The position numbers and the translations under genes are program-made. Below are positions 1 through 8,257 of a DNA stretch of 16,921 bases, piece by piece. The notes beneath the pieces were generated by a model. The model saw only the letters and a list, made by a program, of their open reading frames with translations. It ran no database searches and was not told the origin of the DNA. The stretch covers positions 1 to 16,921 of the forward strand of contig JASHQP010000348.1 of the NCBI GenBank assembly GCA_030039095.1, given 5' to 3'. Every line of letters starts with the position of its first letter. The first letter of the stretch is position 1. The DNA is from Streptosporangiaceae bacterium. GTDB lineage: Bacteria; Actinomycetota; Actinomycetes; Streptosporangiales; Streptosporangiaceae.

Positions 1-39
1 ACCCCGTCGGCGGCGGCACAGCCGGTGTGATGCGCGTGG

Positions 40-1641
40 TCAGCCGTCGGCCCCCTGCGTGGCGCCCGGGCCGGCAACGGCCGGCAGGTCGTCGTCCGGC
101 GAAGGCGCCGTGACCGGCGCGAAGGCCTTGGTCCGCCCGACGATCAGGTAGTAGATCACGCCGATCAGCACGATGAAGATCGCCACGCTCCACAGGATCG
201 GGATGCCGTTGAGGAACCCGAGGCCCAGGCTGAGCAGCCCGCCGGTCTGGTTGGGCTTGGGGTTGCTGGCCACCCGCGGCCAGGCGAAGTTGATCAGCAT
301 CGCCCCGCCGTACACCAGCCCGAGGATGTTCACCACCAGCCCCCAGCGGCCCAGCCGGAACGGCGCCTGCCGCACGGTGCCACCGCCCCTGGTCGGCCAG
401 CCGCGAAGGCGCGCCCGCAGGATCACCAGGTTGCAGACGAAGTAGCTGAGGTAGATCATGCCGGTGGCCGCGATCGCGATGATCCCGACGCCCGCGTACT
501 TGATGAACGGGATCGCGGAGATCAGCGCGACCACGATGCAGGTCCAGACCGGCGTGTGCAGGGTCGGCGACACCTTCGCCAGCGGCTTGGAGAACGGCAG
601 CGTGTTGTCGCGTGCCATGCCGAAGCAGAGCCGGATCGTCGCGGCCAGGATCGACAGGCAGCAGACGAAGATCGCTGCCGAGACCACGAACAGGTACAGG
701 GTGGCGAATCCGGTGGAGAAGTTCGCCTCGATGATCTGCGCGGGCCCGTACCCGTCCTTCACGGCAGTGCCAAGATTCGGGATCGCGACCAGCGTGCCGA
801 GCAGGAACACGCCGCCGATGACGAACGCGCCTATCACCGAGAACAGCACCGCCTTGGGCGCGTTCCGGCGCGGGTCACGGGTCTCCTCGGCCAGCGTGGA
901 CGCGGTGTCGAAGCCGTAGATCACGAACAGGCTCATGAACATCGCGGCCAGGAACGTGCTCCCGTTGACGTGGATGCCCGCGCTGTTCGTGACCACATGG
1001 AATCCCTGGTGGTTGTGGAACGCCATCAGGATCAGCGCGAACACGAACATGCCGAGGATCTCGAACACCACGCCGGTGTTGTTGATGATCGCGACCAGCC
1101 TGACGCCGTAGATGTTCAGGACCGTGATGACCACGAGCGTGATCAGCGCGACGACGAGCTGGGTGTGCAGGCTCGCGGCGTTCAGCGAATGCCAGCCGAG
1201 CCCGTTCAGCGCCGGGATGAGCGCCAGCGGCAGGGTGGCCACGACCGCGGCGACGGTGATGATGCCGGCGAACAGGTAGATCCACCCGGTCAGCCACGAG
1301 TAGCTGCGGCTGGCCAGGTACTTCGTCCACTGGAACACCGAGCCGGCGACCGGGTAGTGGCTGGAGATCTCGGCGAAGTTCAGCGCGATGATGAACTGGC
1401 CGAGCGCCACCACCGGCCAGGTCCAGATGAACACGCCGCCCAGCGTGACGAGGCCGAGCGCGAACAGCGTGAAGATGCCGGTCGACGGCGAGATGTAGCT
1501 GAACGCGACGGCGAACGAGCTGAACAGCCCGAGCCCGCGCTTGAGTTCCTGCTTGTAGCCGAAGCGCGCGAGATCGGCCGCGTCCTTCTCGTCGTGCCCG
1601 CCGGCGACCTGGGTGCCTGAGGGGATGTCGCTGCTGCTCAT
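40..1641 (-). CDS. APC-superfamily amino acid/amine permease
   Basis: This is a 533-residue integral membrane protein with about twelve hydrophobic segments, the usual size for APC-superfamily permeases. After a charged N-terminus of about 35 residues it has the family's first-helix region (GLFSSFAVAFSYISPSTGIF). A GG..W stretch follows, then AEISSHYPVAGSVFQWTKYL, which resembles the AEL-S-YP-AG-Y-W signature of the amino acid/choline transporter branch. The ATG start is preceded by GAGGGAGG at 6 nt spacing. A promoter lies about 45 nt upstream. The gene is divergent from a choline-kinase-like gene and a dimethylglycine-dehydrogenase-like gene, so I infer uptake of a choline, ethanolamine, betaine-derived or similar amine, by proton symport or exchange. 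The substrate cannot be read from sequence, and a general amino acid permease is the alternative. Confidence 0.9.
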   Translation of the reverse strand: MSSSDIPSGTQVAGGHDEKDAADLARFGYKQELKRGLGLFSSFAVAFSYISPSTGIFTLFALGLVTLGGVFIWTWPVVALGQFIIALNFAEISSHYPVAGSVFQWTKYLASRSYSWLTGWIYLFAGIITVAAVVATLPLALIPALNGLGWHSLNAASLHTQLVVALITLVVITVLNIYGVRLVAIINNTGVVFEILGMFVFALILMAFHNHQGFHVVTNSAGIHVNGSTFLAAMFMSLFVIYGFDTASTLAEETRDPRRNAPKAVLFSVIGAFVIGGVFLLGTLVAIPNLGTAVKDGYGPAQIIEANFSTGFATLYLFVVSAAIFVCCLSILAATIRLCFGMARDNTLPFSKPLAKVSPTLHTPVWTCIVVALISAIPFIKYAGVGIIAIAATGMIYLSYFVCNLVILRARLRGWPTRGGGTVRQAPFRLGRWGLVVNILGLVYGGAMLINFAWPRVASNPKPNQTGGLLSLGLGFLNGIPILWSVAIFIVLIGVIYYLIVGRTKAFAPVTAPSPDDDLPAVAGPGATQGADG

Positions 1642-1684
1642 GCCGGGCCTCCCTCGATGGGATGGGGCCGAACGGTTGACGGGT

Positions 1685-1713
1685 AGCGTACGGGCGCGCG
1701 AGGAAAGTGTCCA
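1685..1713 (-). promoter_or_regulatory. Predicted housekeeping-type promoter for the APC permease
   Basis: On the minus strand a -35 hexamer TGGACA (1713-1708) is followed after exactly 17 nt by TACGCT (1690-1685). They match the TTGACA and TANNNT consensus with one mismatch in the -35. Transcription would start near 1678 and give a leader of about 37 nt before the ATG at 1641. I saw no equally good promoter for the divergent kinase gene. Confidence 0.5.
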
Positions 1714-1858
1714 GACTCTTTCGGGCTCGCTCTTGTACCGGGATGCTCCTCGAGCACGGCCGCAACATGGGGGAAGATCCGGAAAATGGGGAGACCGGGG
1801 CGCGCTGGCGCGCTGTCGGGCGCTACTGTCTAGACCTTAGGAGGCTGGGGGTGGACGG

Positions 1859-2764
1859 ATGGCCGAGCTCGATGCGCTCTTCGACCGGACGGCGAGCCTG
1901 GCCGCCAGGCCGCGCGTGGTCGAGGAACTCCCGGGCGGGCTGACGAACCGCAACTACAAGGTGACCACGCCCGACGGGACGTTCGTCGCGCGTATCTCGG
2001 ACGCTGGCACCGATCTGCTGGCGATCGACAGGGACGTCGAGTACCGCAACTCGCTGGCCGCGGCCGCCGCCGGAGCCGGTGCGCCCGTCGCCGAGTACCT
2101 CCCCGAGGACCACGCGCTGATCATCCGCTTCATCGAGGGCCGGACGCTGCGCAACGCGGACGTGGCCGATCCGGCCAACATCCCCCGCATCGCGCAGGCG
2201 TGCCGGCGGCTGCACTCCGGTGAGAGGTTCGGCAACGACTTCGACATGTTCGACATCCAGCGGCGGTACCTGTCGGTGGTGCGGTCCCGCGGCTTCCGGA
2301 TCCCGGCCGGCTACGACGACCTGGCCGCGCGGTTCGACGCCGCCCGGGTCGCGCTGGCGGTCCGCGCGGGCCGGACCGTCCCGTGCAACAACGACCTGCT
2401 GGCCGCGAACTTCATCGACGACGGGCACCGGATCTGGCTGATCGACTACGAGTACTCGGGCAACAACGATCCCTGCTTCGAGCTCGGCAACATCTGGGGC
2501 GAGTGCCGGCTGTCCGTCGACGCCCTGGACGCGCTGATCACCGCGTACTACGGCGGGCCGATGCGCGGCAAGCTGGCCCGGGCGCGGCTTCTCGGCCTCG
2601 CGGGCAAGTACGGATGGACGCTGTGGGGCGCGATCCAGCACGCCACGAGCCCTATCGAGTACGACTTCTGGTCTTGGGCGATGGAGCGGTTCGAGGGCGC
2701 GGCCGAGGGGCTCAGCTCCGACGGATTCCGCACGCTGCTGGAGGACGCCGCGAGGGATGACTAA
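1859..2764 (+). CDS. Choline/ethanolamine kinase-like phosphotransferase (APH/LicA fold)
   Basis: This 301-residue cytoplasmic kinase has the aminoglycoside-phosphotransferase/choline-kinase fold. Visible motifs are a nucleotide-loop region LPGGLTNRNYKV (about 24-35), the catalytic-loop motif CNNDLLAANF with D179 and N184, and the metal-binding IDYEYSG with D196 followed by NNDPCFELGN. LicA-type choline kinases have this pattern. The first motif residue, usually H, is N here, which choline kinases tolerate. The predicted reaction is ATP-dependent phosphorylation of choline, ethanolamine or a related amino alcohol. The ATG start has AGGAGG at 1839-1844, a rather long 14 nt upstream. The 3' end overlaps the next gene by 8 bp, so the two are probably translationally coupled. 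Another small hydroxylated amine substrate is possible. Confidence 0.85.
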   Translation: MAELDALFDRTASLAARPRVVEELPGGLTNRNYKVTTPDGTFVARISDAGTDLLAIDRDVEYRNSLAAAAAGAGAPVAEYLPEDHALIIRFIEGRTLRNADVADPANIPRIAQACRRLHSGERFGNDFDMFDIQRRYLSVVRSRGFRIPAGYDDLAARFDAARVALAVRAGRTVPCNNDLLAANFIDDGHRIWLIDYEYSGNNDPCFELGNIWGECRLSVDALDALITAYYGGPMRGKLARARLLGLAGKYGWTLWGAIQHATSPIEYDFWSWAMERFEGAAEGLSSDGFRTLLEDAARDD

Positions 2765-5270
2765 TTTTGGCCCGCCCGGCCCGCCCTCTGCCCCACCCAG
2801 CCCTCCCTTGCCCGGCCGCGCCCGGGTCGTGATCATCGGCGGGGGAGTGATCGGGACCAGCGTCGCCTACCACCTCGCGGCGATGGGATGGACCGACGTG
2901 CTGCTGCTCGAGCAGGGGCAGCTCTCCTGCGGCACCACGTGGCACGCCGCGGGCCTGGTCGGCCAGCTGCGGGCCTCGGAGAACGGCACCCGGCTGGTGC
3001 AGTACTCCACCGAGCTCTATGACCGGCTCGAGCAGGAGACCGGCCTGGCAACCGGATTCCGGCGCTGCGGCGGCGTCACCGTGGCCCGTACCCCCGAGCG
3101 CCTGGTGCAGCTGCGCCGGACGGCCGCGACGGCGGAGGCGTATCAGCTGGAGTGCGAGCTGATCAGCCCGCAGCGGGCCGCCGGGCTCTATCCGATCATG
3201 AACGTCGCCGACCTCGCCGGGGCGATCTGGCTGCCCGGCGACGGGCGGGCCAACCCGACCGACCTGACGTACGCGCTGGCCCGCGGCGCGCGCGATCGCG
3301 GCGTCGCTGTGCGCGAGCGGACCCGGGTGACCGGCATCCTGCACGCCGGCGGCGCGGTGACCGGCGTACGCACCGACCAGGGCGACGTCGAGGCCGAGGT
3401 GGTCGTCAACTGCGCCGGCCAGTGGGCGAAGGCCGTCGGCGCGATGTGCGGCGTGACCGTCCCGCTGCACTCGGCCGAGCACTTCTACGTGGTGACCGAG
3501 CAGGTCGATGGCGTGCACAGGGACTTCCCGATCCTCCGCGACCCCGACGGCTACACGTACATCAAGGAAGAGGTCGGCGGGCTGCTGGTCGGCGGGTTCG
3601 AGCCCGAGGCCAAACCCTGGGTTGCGCCGGACGCGCTGCCCTACCCGTTCGAGTTCCGGCTGCTCGACGAGGACTGGGAGCACTTCTCGATCCTGATGGA
3701 GAGCGCGGTCGCGCGGATCCCCGCGCTCGCCGAGACGGGAATCAAGAAGTTCTACAACGGGCCGGAGAGTTTTACCCCGGACAACCAGTTCATCCTTGGT
3801 GAGGCTCCGGAACTGCGGGGCTTCTTCGTCGGTGCGGGCTTCAACTCGGTAGGCATCGCGTCGGCGGGCGGCGCGGGCCGGGCCCTGGCCGAGTGGATCG
3901 TCGAGGGGGAGCCGAGCCTCGACCTGTCCGCTGTCGACATCCGGCGCTTCGCGCGCTTCAACGGCAACAACCAGTGGCTGCACGACCGGGTCGGCGAGGT
4001 CCTCGGCCTGCACTACGCGGTGCCGTGGCCGAACCGCGAGCTCGCCACCGCGCGGCCGTTCCGGCGCTCGCCCGCTTACCACCTGCTCGCCCGCGCCAAC
4101 GCGGGCTTCGGCAGCAAAATGGGCTGGGAGCGAGCGAACTTCTTCGCCCCGCCGGGCCAGTCGCCGGACATCGAGTACGGCTGGGGGAAGCAGAACTGGC
4201 AGCCGTGGTCCTCGGCCGAGCAGCGCGCGACCCGCGGCGGCGTGGCCCTGTTCGACCAGACCTCGTTTTCCAAGTACCTGGTCACCGGGCAGGATGCCGA
4301 GCAGGTTCTGCAGTGGCTGTGCACCGCGGATGTGGGGGTGCCGCCCGGCCGCACGGTCTACACCGGGATGCTCAACGCGCGCGGCACCTACGAGGCCGAC
4401 ATCACCGTCACCCGGCTATCGGAGTCTGAGTTCCTGCTTGTCAGCAGCGCCGGAGCGACCGAGCACGACAAGGACCACATCACCAGGCGGATCCCGGCGT
4501 CCAGCCGGGCCTCACTCGTGGACGTCACCTCGGCGTATGCCGTGTACGGGGTGATGGGCCCGCGGTCGCGGGAACTGCTCTCGCTGGTGTCCCGCGCCGA
4601 CCTCAGCGACGAGGCGTTCGGCTTCGGGAGCAGCCGGGAAATCGACCTGGGCTACGCCACGGTGCGCGCGACCAGGATCACCTATGTCGGCGAGCTCGGC
4701 TGGGAGCTCTACGTTCCGGCGGAATTCGCTGTCGGGGTCTACGAGGACCTGACCGCCGCTGGCGCGGGCCTTGGCCTGGTGAACGCCGGCTACTACGCGA
4801 TCGAGTCGATGCGGCTGGAGAAGGCGTACCGGGCCATCGGGCGCGAGCTCACCCCCGACTACGGCCCGGTCGAGGCCAGGCTCCTGTTCGCGTGCAAGCT
4901 CGGGACCCCGATCGCGTTCCTGGGCAGGGAGGCGGTCGAGAAGGCGCGGGCCGAGGGGCCGCGGCGCCGGCTGATCTCCCTCGTGCTGGCCGATCCGGCG
5001 GCGATGATCTGGGGCGGGGAGCTCGTGCTGCGCGACGGCGTCGCCGTCGGCCAGGTGACGTCCGGGGCGTGGGGCGAGACCGTCGGCGGCGCCGTGGGCC
5101 TGGCCTACATCCGCAATCCCGACGGCGGCGTGCTCACGCCGGACGTGGCGAGAGCCGGCCGCTACCAGGTGAACGTCGGCGGGGAGCTGTACGAGGCCGC
5201 CGCCCACCTCCGGCCGCCGTTCGACCCCGCGGGCGACCGCGTCAAGGGCCGGTACGGCGGCGGGTCATAG
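2757..5270 (+). CDS. FAD-dependent dimethylglycine/sarcosine dehydrogenase-like oxidoreductase with GcvT domain
   Basis: The 837-residue protein is close to the full length of mitochondrial-type dimethylglycine and sarcosine dehydrogenases. A proline-rich N-terminus of about 20 residues precedes a Rossmann dinucleotide motif (VVIIGGGVIG, G28-G30-G33). GTTWHAAGL follows, where H63 matches the histidine that carries covalent FAD in this family. The DAO oxidase domain spans about 22-390, and a central FAO_M-like segment about 390-460. Then come a GcvT aminomethyltransferase domain (about 470-730; D548 in EADITV is the likely folate-side acid) and a GcvT C-terminal barrel (about 740-830). The predicted reaction is oxidative N-demethylation of an N-methyl amine, passing the one-carbon unit to tetrahydrofolate. 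The start lies inside the kinase gene with GGAGG at 2740-2744. The exact substrate is inferred. Confidence 0.9.
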   Translation: MTNFGPPGPPSAPPSPPLPGRARVVIIGGGVIGTSVAYHLAAMGWTDVLLLEQGQLSCGTTWHAAGLVGQLRASENGTRLVQYSTELYDRLEQETGLATGFRRCGGVTVARTPERLVQLRRTAATAEAYQLECELISPQRAAGLYPIMNVADLAGAIWLPGDGRANPTDLTYALARGARDRGVAVRERTRVTGILHAGGAVTGVRTDQGDVEAEVVVNCAGQWAKAVGAMCGVTVPLHSAEHFYVVTEQVDGVHRDFPILRDPDGYTYIKEEVGGLLVGGFEPEAKPWVAPDALPYPFEFRLLDEDWEHFSILMESAVARIPALAETGIKKFYNGPESFTPDNQFILGEAPELRGFFVGAGFNSVGIASAGGAGRALAEWIVEGEPSLDLSAVDIRRFARFNGNNQWLHDRVGEVLGLHYAVPWPNRELATARPFRRSPAYHLLARANAGFGSKMGWERANFFAPPGQSPDIEYGWGKQNWQPWSSAEQRATRGGVALFDQTSFSKYLVTGQDAEQVLQWLCTADVGVPPGRTVYTGMLNARGTYEADITVTRLSESEFLLVSSAGATEHDKDHITRRIPASSRASLVDVTSAYAVYGVMGPRSRELLSLVSRADLSDEAFGFGSSREIDLGYATVRATRITYVGELGWELYVPAEFAVGVYEDLTAAGAGLGLVNAGYYAIESMRLEKAYRAIGRELTPDYGPVEARLLFACKLGTPIAFLGREAVEKARAEGPRRRLISLVLADPAAMIWGGELVLRDGVAVGQVTSGAWGETVGGAVGLAYIRNPDGGVLTPDVARAGRYQVNVGGELYEAAAHLRPPFDPAGDRVKGRYGGGS

Positions 5271-5284
5271 CGCGGCTCCGCCAG

Positions 5285-5301
5285 CCGGGCAGTCCACCCG
5301 G
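5285..5301. terminator. Weak hairpin between convergent genes
   Basis: CCGGG (5285-5289) pairs with CCCGG (5297-5301) across a 7-nt loop, with no T-tract. It lies in the 62-bp gap between the converging dehydrogenase and acetyltransferase genes, so it could help end both transcripts. The stem is short. Confidence 0.2.
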
Positions 5302-5332
5302 GAGACGATCAACGGCTACCGACCTGGAACCG

Positions 5333-5917
5333 CTAGCAGGCGGAGCGCTCGCGCCACTCCTGCGCCAGCAGGCCGTAGACGACCTCGTCGCGGCGCTCGC
5401 CGGGGAAGGCGGTGCCCTGCCGGAGGAGGCCTTCCTCGACGAAACCGAGCCGACGGGCAACGGCCCGGCTCCGCTCGTTCGCGGGGTCGGTGTGCAGGCT
5501 GACGCGGTCGAGGCCGAGCGGCCCGAACGCCTGGTCGAGCACGGCGGCCACGGCCCTGGTGACCAGGCCGCGACCCTCGTAGTCCGCGCCGATCCAGTAG
5601 CCGATCTCGGCGCTGCGTGAGTAGCGGCTGACGGTGAGGCTGAGCGCGCCGGCCAGGTGCCACTGGCCGTCCTGCCTGACCGCGATCGCGACCGGCAGCT
5701 CCGAGCCATCCAGCCAGTTCCTTCCGCTCGCCTCCAGGAACGACCGGGTCTCTTCCAGTACCGGCGGCTTGCCCGCCCATGGCTCCCATCGCGCGAGACG
5801 GTCGGAGTTGGCGACGAGGAGGTCGTGGTAAGCGTCGGTGATCGCGGCGGTCCGCGGGATGAGGACCGCGTCGTCGGCGAGCGGGAAGCTGAACAGTGGC
5901 GCGGGGATCGTGGTCAA
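5333..5917 (-). CDS. GNAT-family N-acetyltransferase (RimJ/RimL-like)
   Basis: A protein of about 194 residues with the GNAT fold. AEIGYWIGADYEGRGLVTRA contains the acetyl-CoA pyrophosphate-binding motif A (EGRGLV). RVSLHTDPANERSRAVARRL then matches the motif B region of RimJ/RimL N-terminal acetyltransferases (N-x-x-S-x-x-V-x-x-x-L). It would transfer acetyl from acetyl-CoA to an amino group, and the acceptor is unknown. I chose the TTG start at 5917 because AGAGG stands 5 nt upstream of it. A GTG at 5951-5953 would add 12 residues (206 in all) but has only a weak GGTCGGGG upstream. The gene converges on the dehydrogenase and seems unrelated to it in function. Confidence 0.85.
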   Translation of the reverse strand: MTTIPAPLFSFPLADDAVLIPRTAAITDAYHDLLVANSDRLARWEPWAGKPPVLEETRSFLEASGRNWLDGSELPVAIAVRQDGQWHLAGALSLTVSRYSRSAEIGYWIGADYEGRGLVTRAVAAVLDQAFGPLGLDRVSLHTDPANERSRAVARRLGFVEEGLLRQGTAFPGERRDEVVYGLLAQEWRERSAC

Positions 5918-6003
5918 TGTTGCCTCTTCACGTGCGGTCGCAGAGCCTGCCACGCCCCGACCCTACGGCGTTGCGTGCTGCCGTTCGCCGGAAGCCTCGT
6001 GAT

Positions 6004-6099
6004 CCCCGGGATCGGGTGGGTCAGCGCCGGCAGAGGGTGGTGCTGCCTCAGCCCCGGGATCGGGCGGGTCAGCGGCGGCAGAGGGCGATGCTGGCTCAG
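6004..6099. repeat. Two tandem copies of a 48-bp unit
   Basis: Positions 6004-6051 and 6052-6099 are near-identical 48-bp units, each beginning CCCCGGGATCGGG and ending in CTCAG, with only a few substitutions. Forty-eight is divisible by three. On the minus strand one frame reads as a Pro/Ala/Asp-rich repeat containing ADPPDPG twice. No gene call is supported there, and the copies overlap the end of the MFS-like remnant. Confidence 0.8.
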
Positions 6100-6263
6100 C
6101 CGGTCCGCGGTAGCGGGTCACGGGGGGGAAGCTGCACCCCGGCCTGAACGGCCGCCAGCGCATAGAGCAGCCAGAGCTGCCGCAGGTTCAGGAACGCCTG
6201 CAGGGCGAACACGGCCGACACCACGGTCAGTAAGCTGCCGGTGGCGAGCACCAGGCGCCGGCG
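6096..6263 (-). pseudogene. Fragment of an MFS-type (DHA3/EntS-like) transporter
   Basis: One minus-strand frame, bounded by TAA at 6266-6264 and TGA at 6098-6096, encodes about 55 residues and has no usable start. The first 44 (6263-6132) begin RRRLVLATGSLLTVVSAVF and contain LRQLWLLYALAAVQAGVQ. This resembles the loop 2-3 and TM3-TM4 region of enterobactin-exporter-like MFS permeases, where D-RRRLLLAT and LWLLYALAAVQA are typical. Conservation stops abruptly after VQ, at a run of seven C. Nothing recognisable of the remaining ten or so helices is left. I read it as a decayed internal fragment. A small orphan membrane peptide is the alternative. Confidence 0.5.
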
Positions 6264-6363
6264 TTACGCGACCGGACGGGCCGGACGGGTTGGTGTGGCG
6301 ACTCAGATACGCCTGGCGGGCGACTCGCGTGTCCAGAGGTACCGATGTGGTTCCGGCAAAGGG

Positions 6364-6411
6364 ATGAATGAACCAAAAGACGGCCTCTAGGCCGTCGAAA
6401 GGTACATTCAT
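6364..6411. repeat. 48-bp nested palindrome, copy A
   Basis: The outer arms are ATGAATGAACC (6364-6374) and GGTACATTCAT (6401-6411), complementary at 10 of 11 positions. Four-base A-rich spacers follow, and inside them a perfect inner hairpin, GACGGCC (6379-6385), TCTA loop, GGCCGTC (6390-6396). A closely related element occurs at 10369-10416. The reverse complement of this copy matches that one at 38 of 48 positions (36 of 48 in direct orientation). It lies 42 nt past the stop of the leftward glycosyltransferase gene, so it may end that transcript, although there is no T-tract. It is AT-rich compared with its surroundings. I do not recognise the repeat family. Confidence 0.85.
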
Positions 6412-6453
6412 GCGTTGCGGGGGATGCGCGCGGGCGCCAGTGGCGGCCGCGGG

Positions 6454-8052
6454 CTACTCGGTCAGCGGGTCCTTGCGGGCCTTGCGGCGGTGGCGGATAC
6501 GGGCCAGCGTTCCTGGGTCGGGCAGGAGGTAACGCATGGCCCTGCGCAGCGGCTCGCCGGGGCCGGAGCCCTGCCGGAGGCGCTGGACGCCGTTCACCGC
6601 CGGCACGGGCACGGCTGGCGCAGCGGCCGGCGCCGAGGCCGGCCAGTCGTGGCCGGCCCTGGCGCCGGCCTGGCTCGTCATGGCCAGCCAGCCCAGCAGC
6701 GCGACCGGGTAGGAGAAGTAGCCGAACCTGGTGGCGGGCGCGAGGATGAACATGACGGCGAGCGCGATCGCCAGGCGCCGGGTTGCCGCCGCGACGTCGG
6801 CCGGCGGCCGGACCACGAGCGAGCCCGCGATCACCAGCGCCGCCGCGATCAGCAGGCCAATGGCCGCCACGTGCCCAGCCTCACCGATGGAGGCGAGCAG
6901 GTGCCCGGGCATCGGGCTGGCAGCGGGCGTCTTGTGCTGCGTCATCCCGAGCGGGTACAGCACCACGTTCTGGAGCAGCCCGGCCGGCTTGGCCAGCAGG
7001 CCCGGAGCGCACGCGGCGGTCAGCACGACGGTCGTCAGGATCGAGGCCGTGACGAAGCGGCGGGCTACGCGCACGCCGTCCCTGGCCACGAACAGCGCCG
7101 CGAGCACCGCGAGCGCGGGCCAGGCGGTGGCCTTCATCGCGCACGCGAGGCCGATCGCCAGGCCGGCCACCAGCGGCAGCCGGGCCGACCCGGTGGTGCG
7201 GAACCGCGCCGCGCAGGCGAGCGCGAAGCACATCAGCGCGATGACCGGCGGATCGGTGATGCCGACCGCCAGTGGCAGCGCCAGCACCGGCGACGCCACG
7301 GCAAACACCCCGCACCACGCCGCCACGCCGAGGCAGTCCCGGCACCGCGGGTGGCGCTGCGGCGCGACCATCCAGAACGCCGCCGCGAGCAGCACCGCCG
7401 AGGCAAGGGTCAGCCAGAGCCGTGGGTCGCCGATCAGCCCCGGCAGGCCCAGCGCCTTGGGCAGGCCGAACAGCGCCATCGCGGGCAGGTAGGGGTTGTA
7501 CAGCTGCCAGTTGGCGAGCCGGCCGGCCGAGAGGTAGGGGCTGCCGCTCCGCACCAGCAGGTGCGCCGACATCGCCACCACGGTCACGTCGGCCGTGGCC
7601 GGTGCCCGCAGGGTCAGCCAGGCCGTGGGCGCCAGCAGGGCAACCACCAGCGCCGTGAGCAGCGGTGCCGCGTAGCCGCGAGAACGCGTCGCCACGATCG
7701 CGGCCAGTGCGTAGCCGATCGTGGCCCACACACCCCAGGCCCCGTCGGCCCCGCCGCCGCTGCAAATCGTGACGCCACCGGCATATATGGCAAACGCCGC
7801 ATACCAGATCACCATGCGCCGCCGGTCGAAGCCCAGGCCGTGCTCCGGCCGGATTGCGTACCATCGCATGTGGCCCAGGCGCAGCAGGCGGACGACGTGG
7901 CCGGTGAGGCCTCGGACGAGAGCTTGGTCACCCCGGGCGCCGCGTGCCCTGGCGGTGCCGCGGGCGCCGGGGGCGCCGTGCGGTGCGGCGACAGACGGCT
8001 GCCTGCGGGGGGCATCCGGGCAGCCCGAGAGCGCGCTGTCGCGGCTCTTCAC
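6454..8052 (-). CDS. GT87/DUF2029-like polytopic membrane glycosyltransferase
   Basis: A large membrane protein of about 532 residues from the chosen start, with roughly ten hydrophobic helices. The N-terminus is Arg/Ala-rich and the C-terminal tail is basic (IRHRRKARKDPL). After the second helix, RAPATADVTVVAMSAHLLVRSG and SPYLSAGRLANWQLYNPYLP form an extracytoplasmic loop. Its acid residue and YNPYLP resemble GT-C glycosyltransferases of the GT87/mannosyltransferase type that use polyprenyl-phosphate sugars. The start is uncertain. The frame stays open to a GTG at 8118, but codons between 8053 and 8118 (AGA, TTA, TGT, GAA) have low third-position GC and look untranslated. GTG 8052 marks where typical codon use begins. 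ATG 7869 (MRWYAIRP) is another option. The sugar and acceptor are unknown. Confidence 0.75.
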   Translation of the reverse strand: MKSRDSALSGCPDAPRRQPSVAAPHGAPGARGTARARGARGDQALVRGLTGHVVRLLRLGHMRWYAIRPEHGLGFDRRRMVIWYAAFAIYAGGVTICSGGGADGAWGVWATIGYALAAIVATRSRGYAAPLLTALVVALLAPTAWLTLRAPATADVTVVAMSAHLLVRSGSPYLSAGRLANWQLYNPYLPAMALFGLPKALGLPGLIGDPRLWLTLASAVLLAAAFWMVAPQRHPRCRDCLGVAAWCGVFAVASPVLALPLAVGITDPPVIALMCFALACAARFRTTGSARLPLVAGLAIGLACAMKATAWPALAVLAALFVARDGVRVARRFVTASILTTVVLTAACAPGLLAKPAGLLQNVVLYPLGMTQHKTPAASPMPGHLLASIGEAGHVAAIGLLIAAALVIAGSLVVRPPADVAAATRRLAIALAVMFILAPATRFGYFSYPVALLGWLAMTSQAGARAGHDWPASAPAAAPAVPVPAVNGVQRLRQGSGPGEPLRRAMRYLLPDPGTLARIRHRRKARKDPLTE

Positions 8053-8257
8053 GAATTCGTCACCCGACCGAACCTCACAGACAACCTTCTGCCCCTGTAA
8101 GGATCTAGCATCCCTCACGCCCGCTCGTCCCCGTTATTCCGCCTAGTCTTTTCCTGGCTTGTCCCCCGTGGGCGTGGCGGCCGGGCCCCCGAGTTCGTTG
8201 AGGTTCGCCTACCATAACTCGGCCCGGGGCAGGCGCAGGCAGACGGGAGCATGCAGC

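Larger units (their letters stand above)
5954..6453. other. Gene-poor interval with repeats and a gene remnant
   Basis: No intact gene is supported between the acetyltransferase and the 3' end of the glycosyltransferase. The interval holds the 48-bp tandem repeat, the MFS-like fragment and the 48-bp nested palindrome. It looks like a decayed region. Confidence 0.6.

Noticed and set aside
6415..8100. Long plus-strand open frame of over 500 codons opposite the glycosyltransferase
   Set aside because: It is rich in Arg, Gly, His and Gln with no hydrophobic core or family match, typical of an antisense shadow in GC-rich DNA. The minus strand gives a coherent membrane protein.
8159..8257. N-terminal extension of the LtrA protein from TTG 8159
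   Set aside because: The 33 extra residues are unlike the family and the only good ribosome site (GGGAG) serves GTG 8258.
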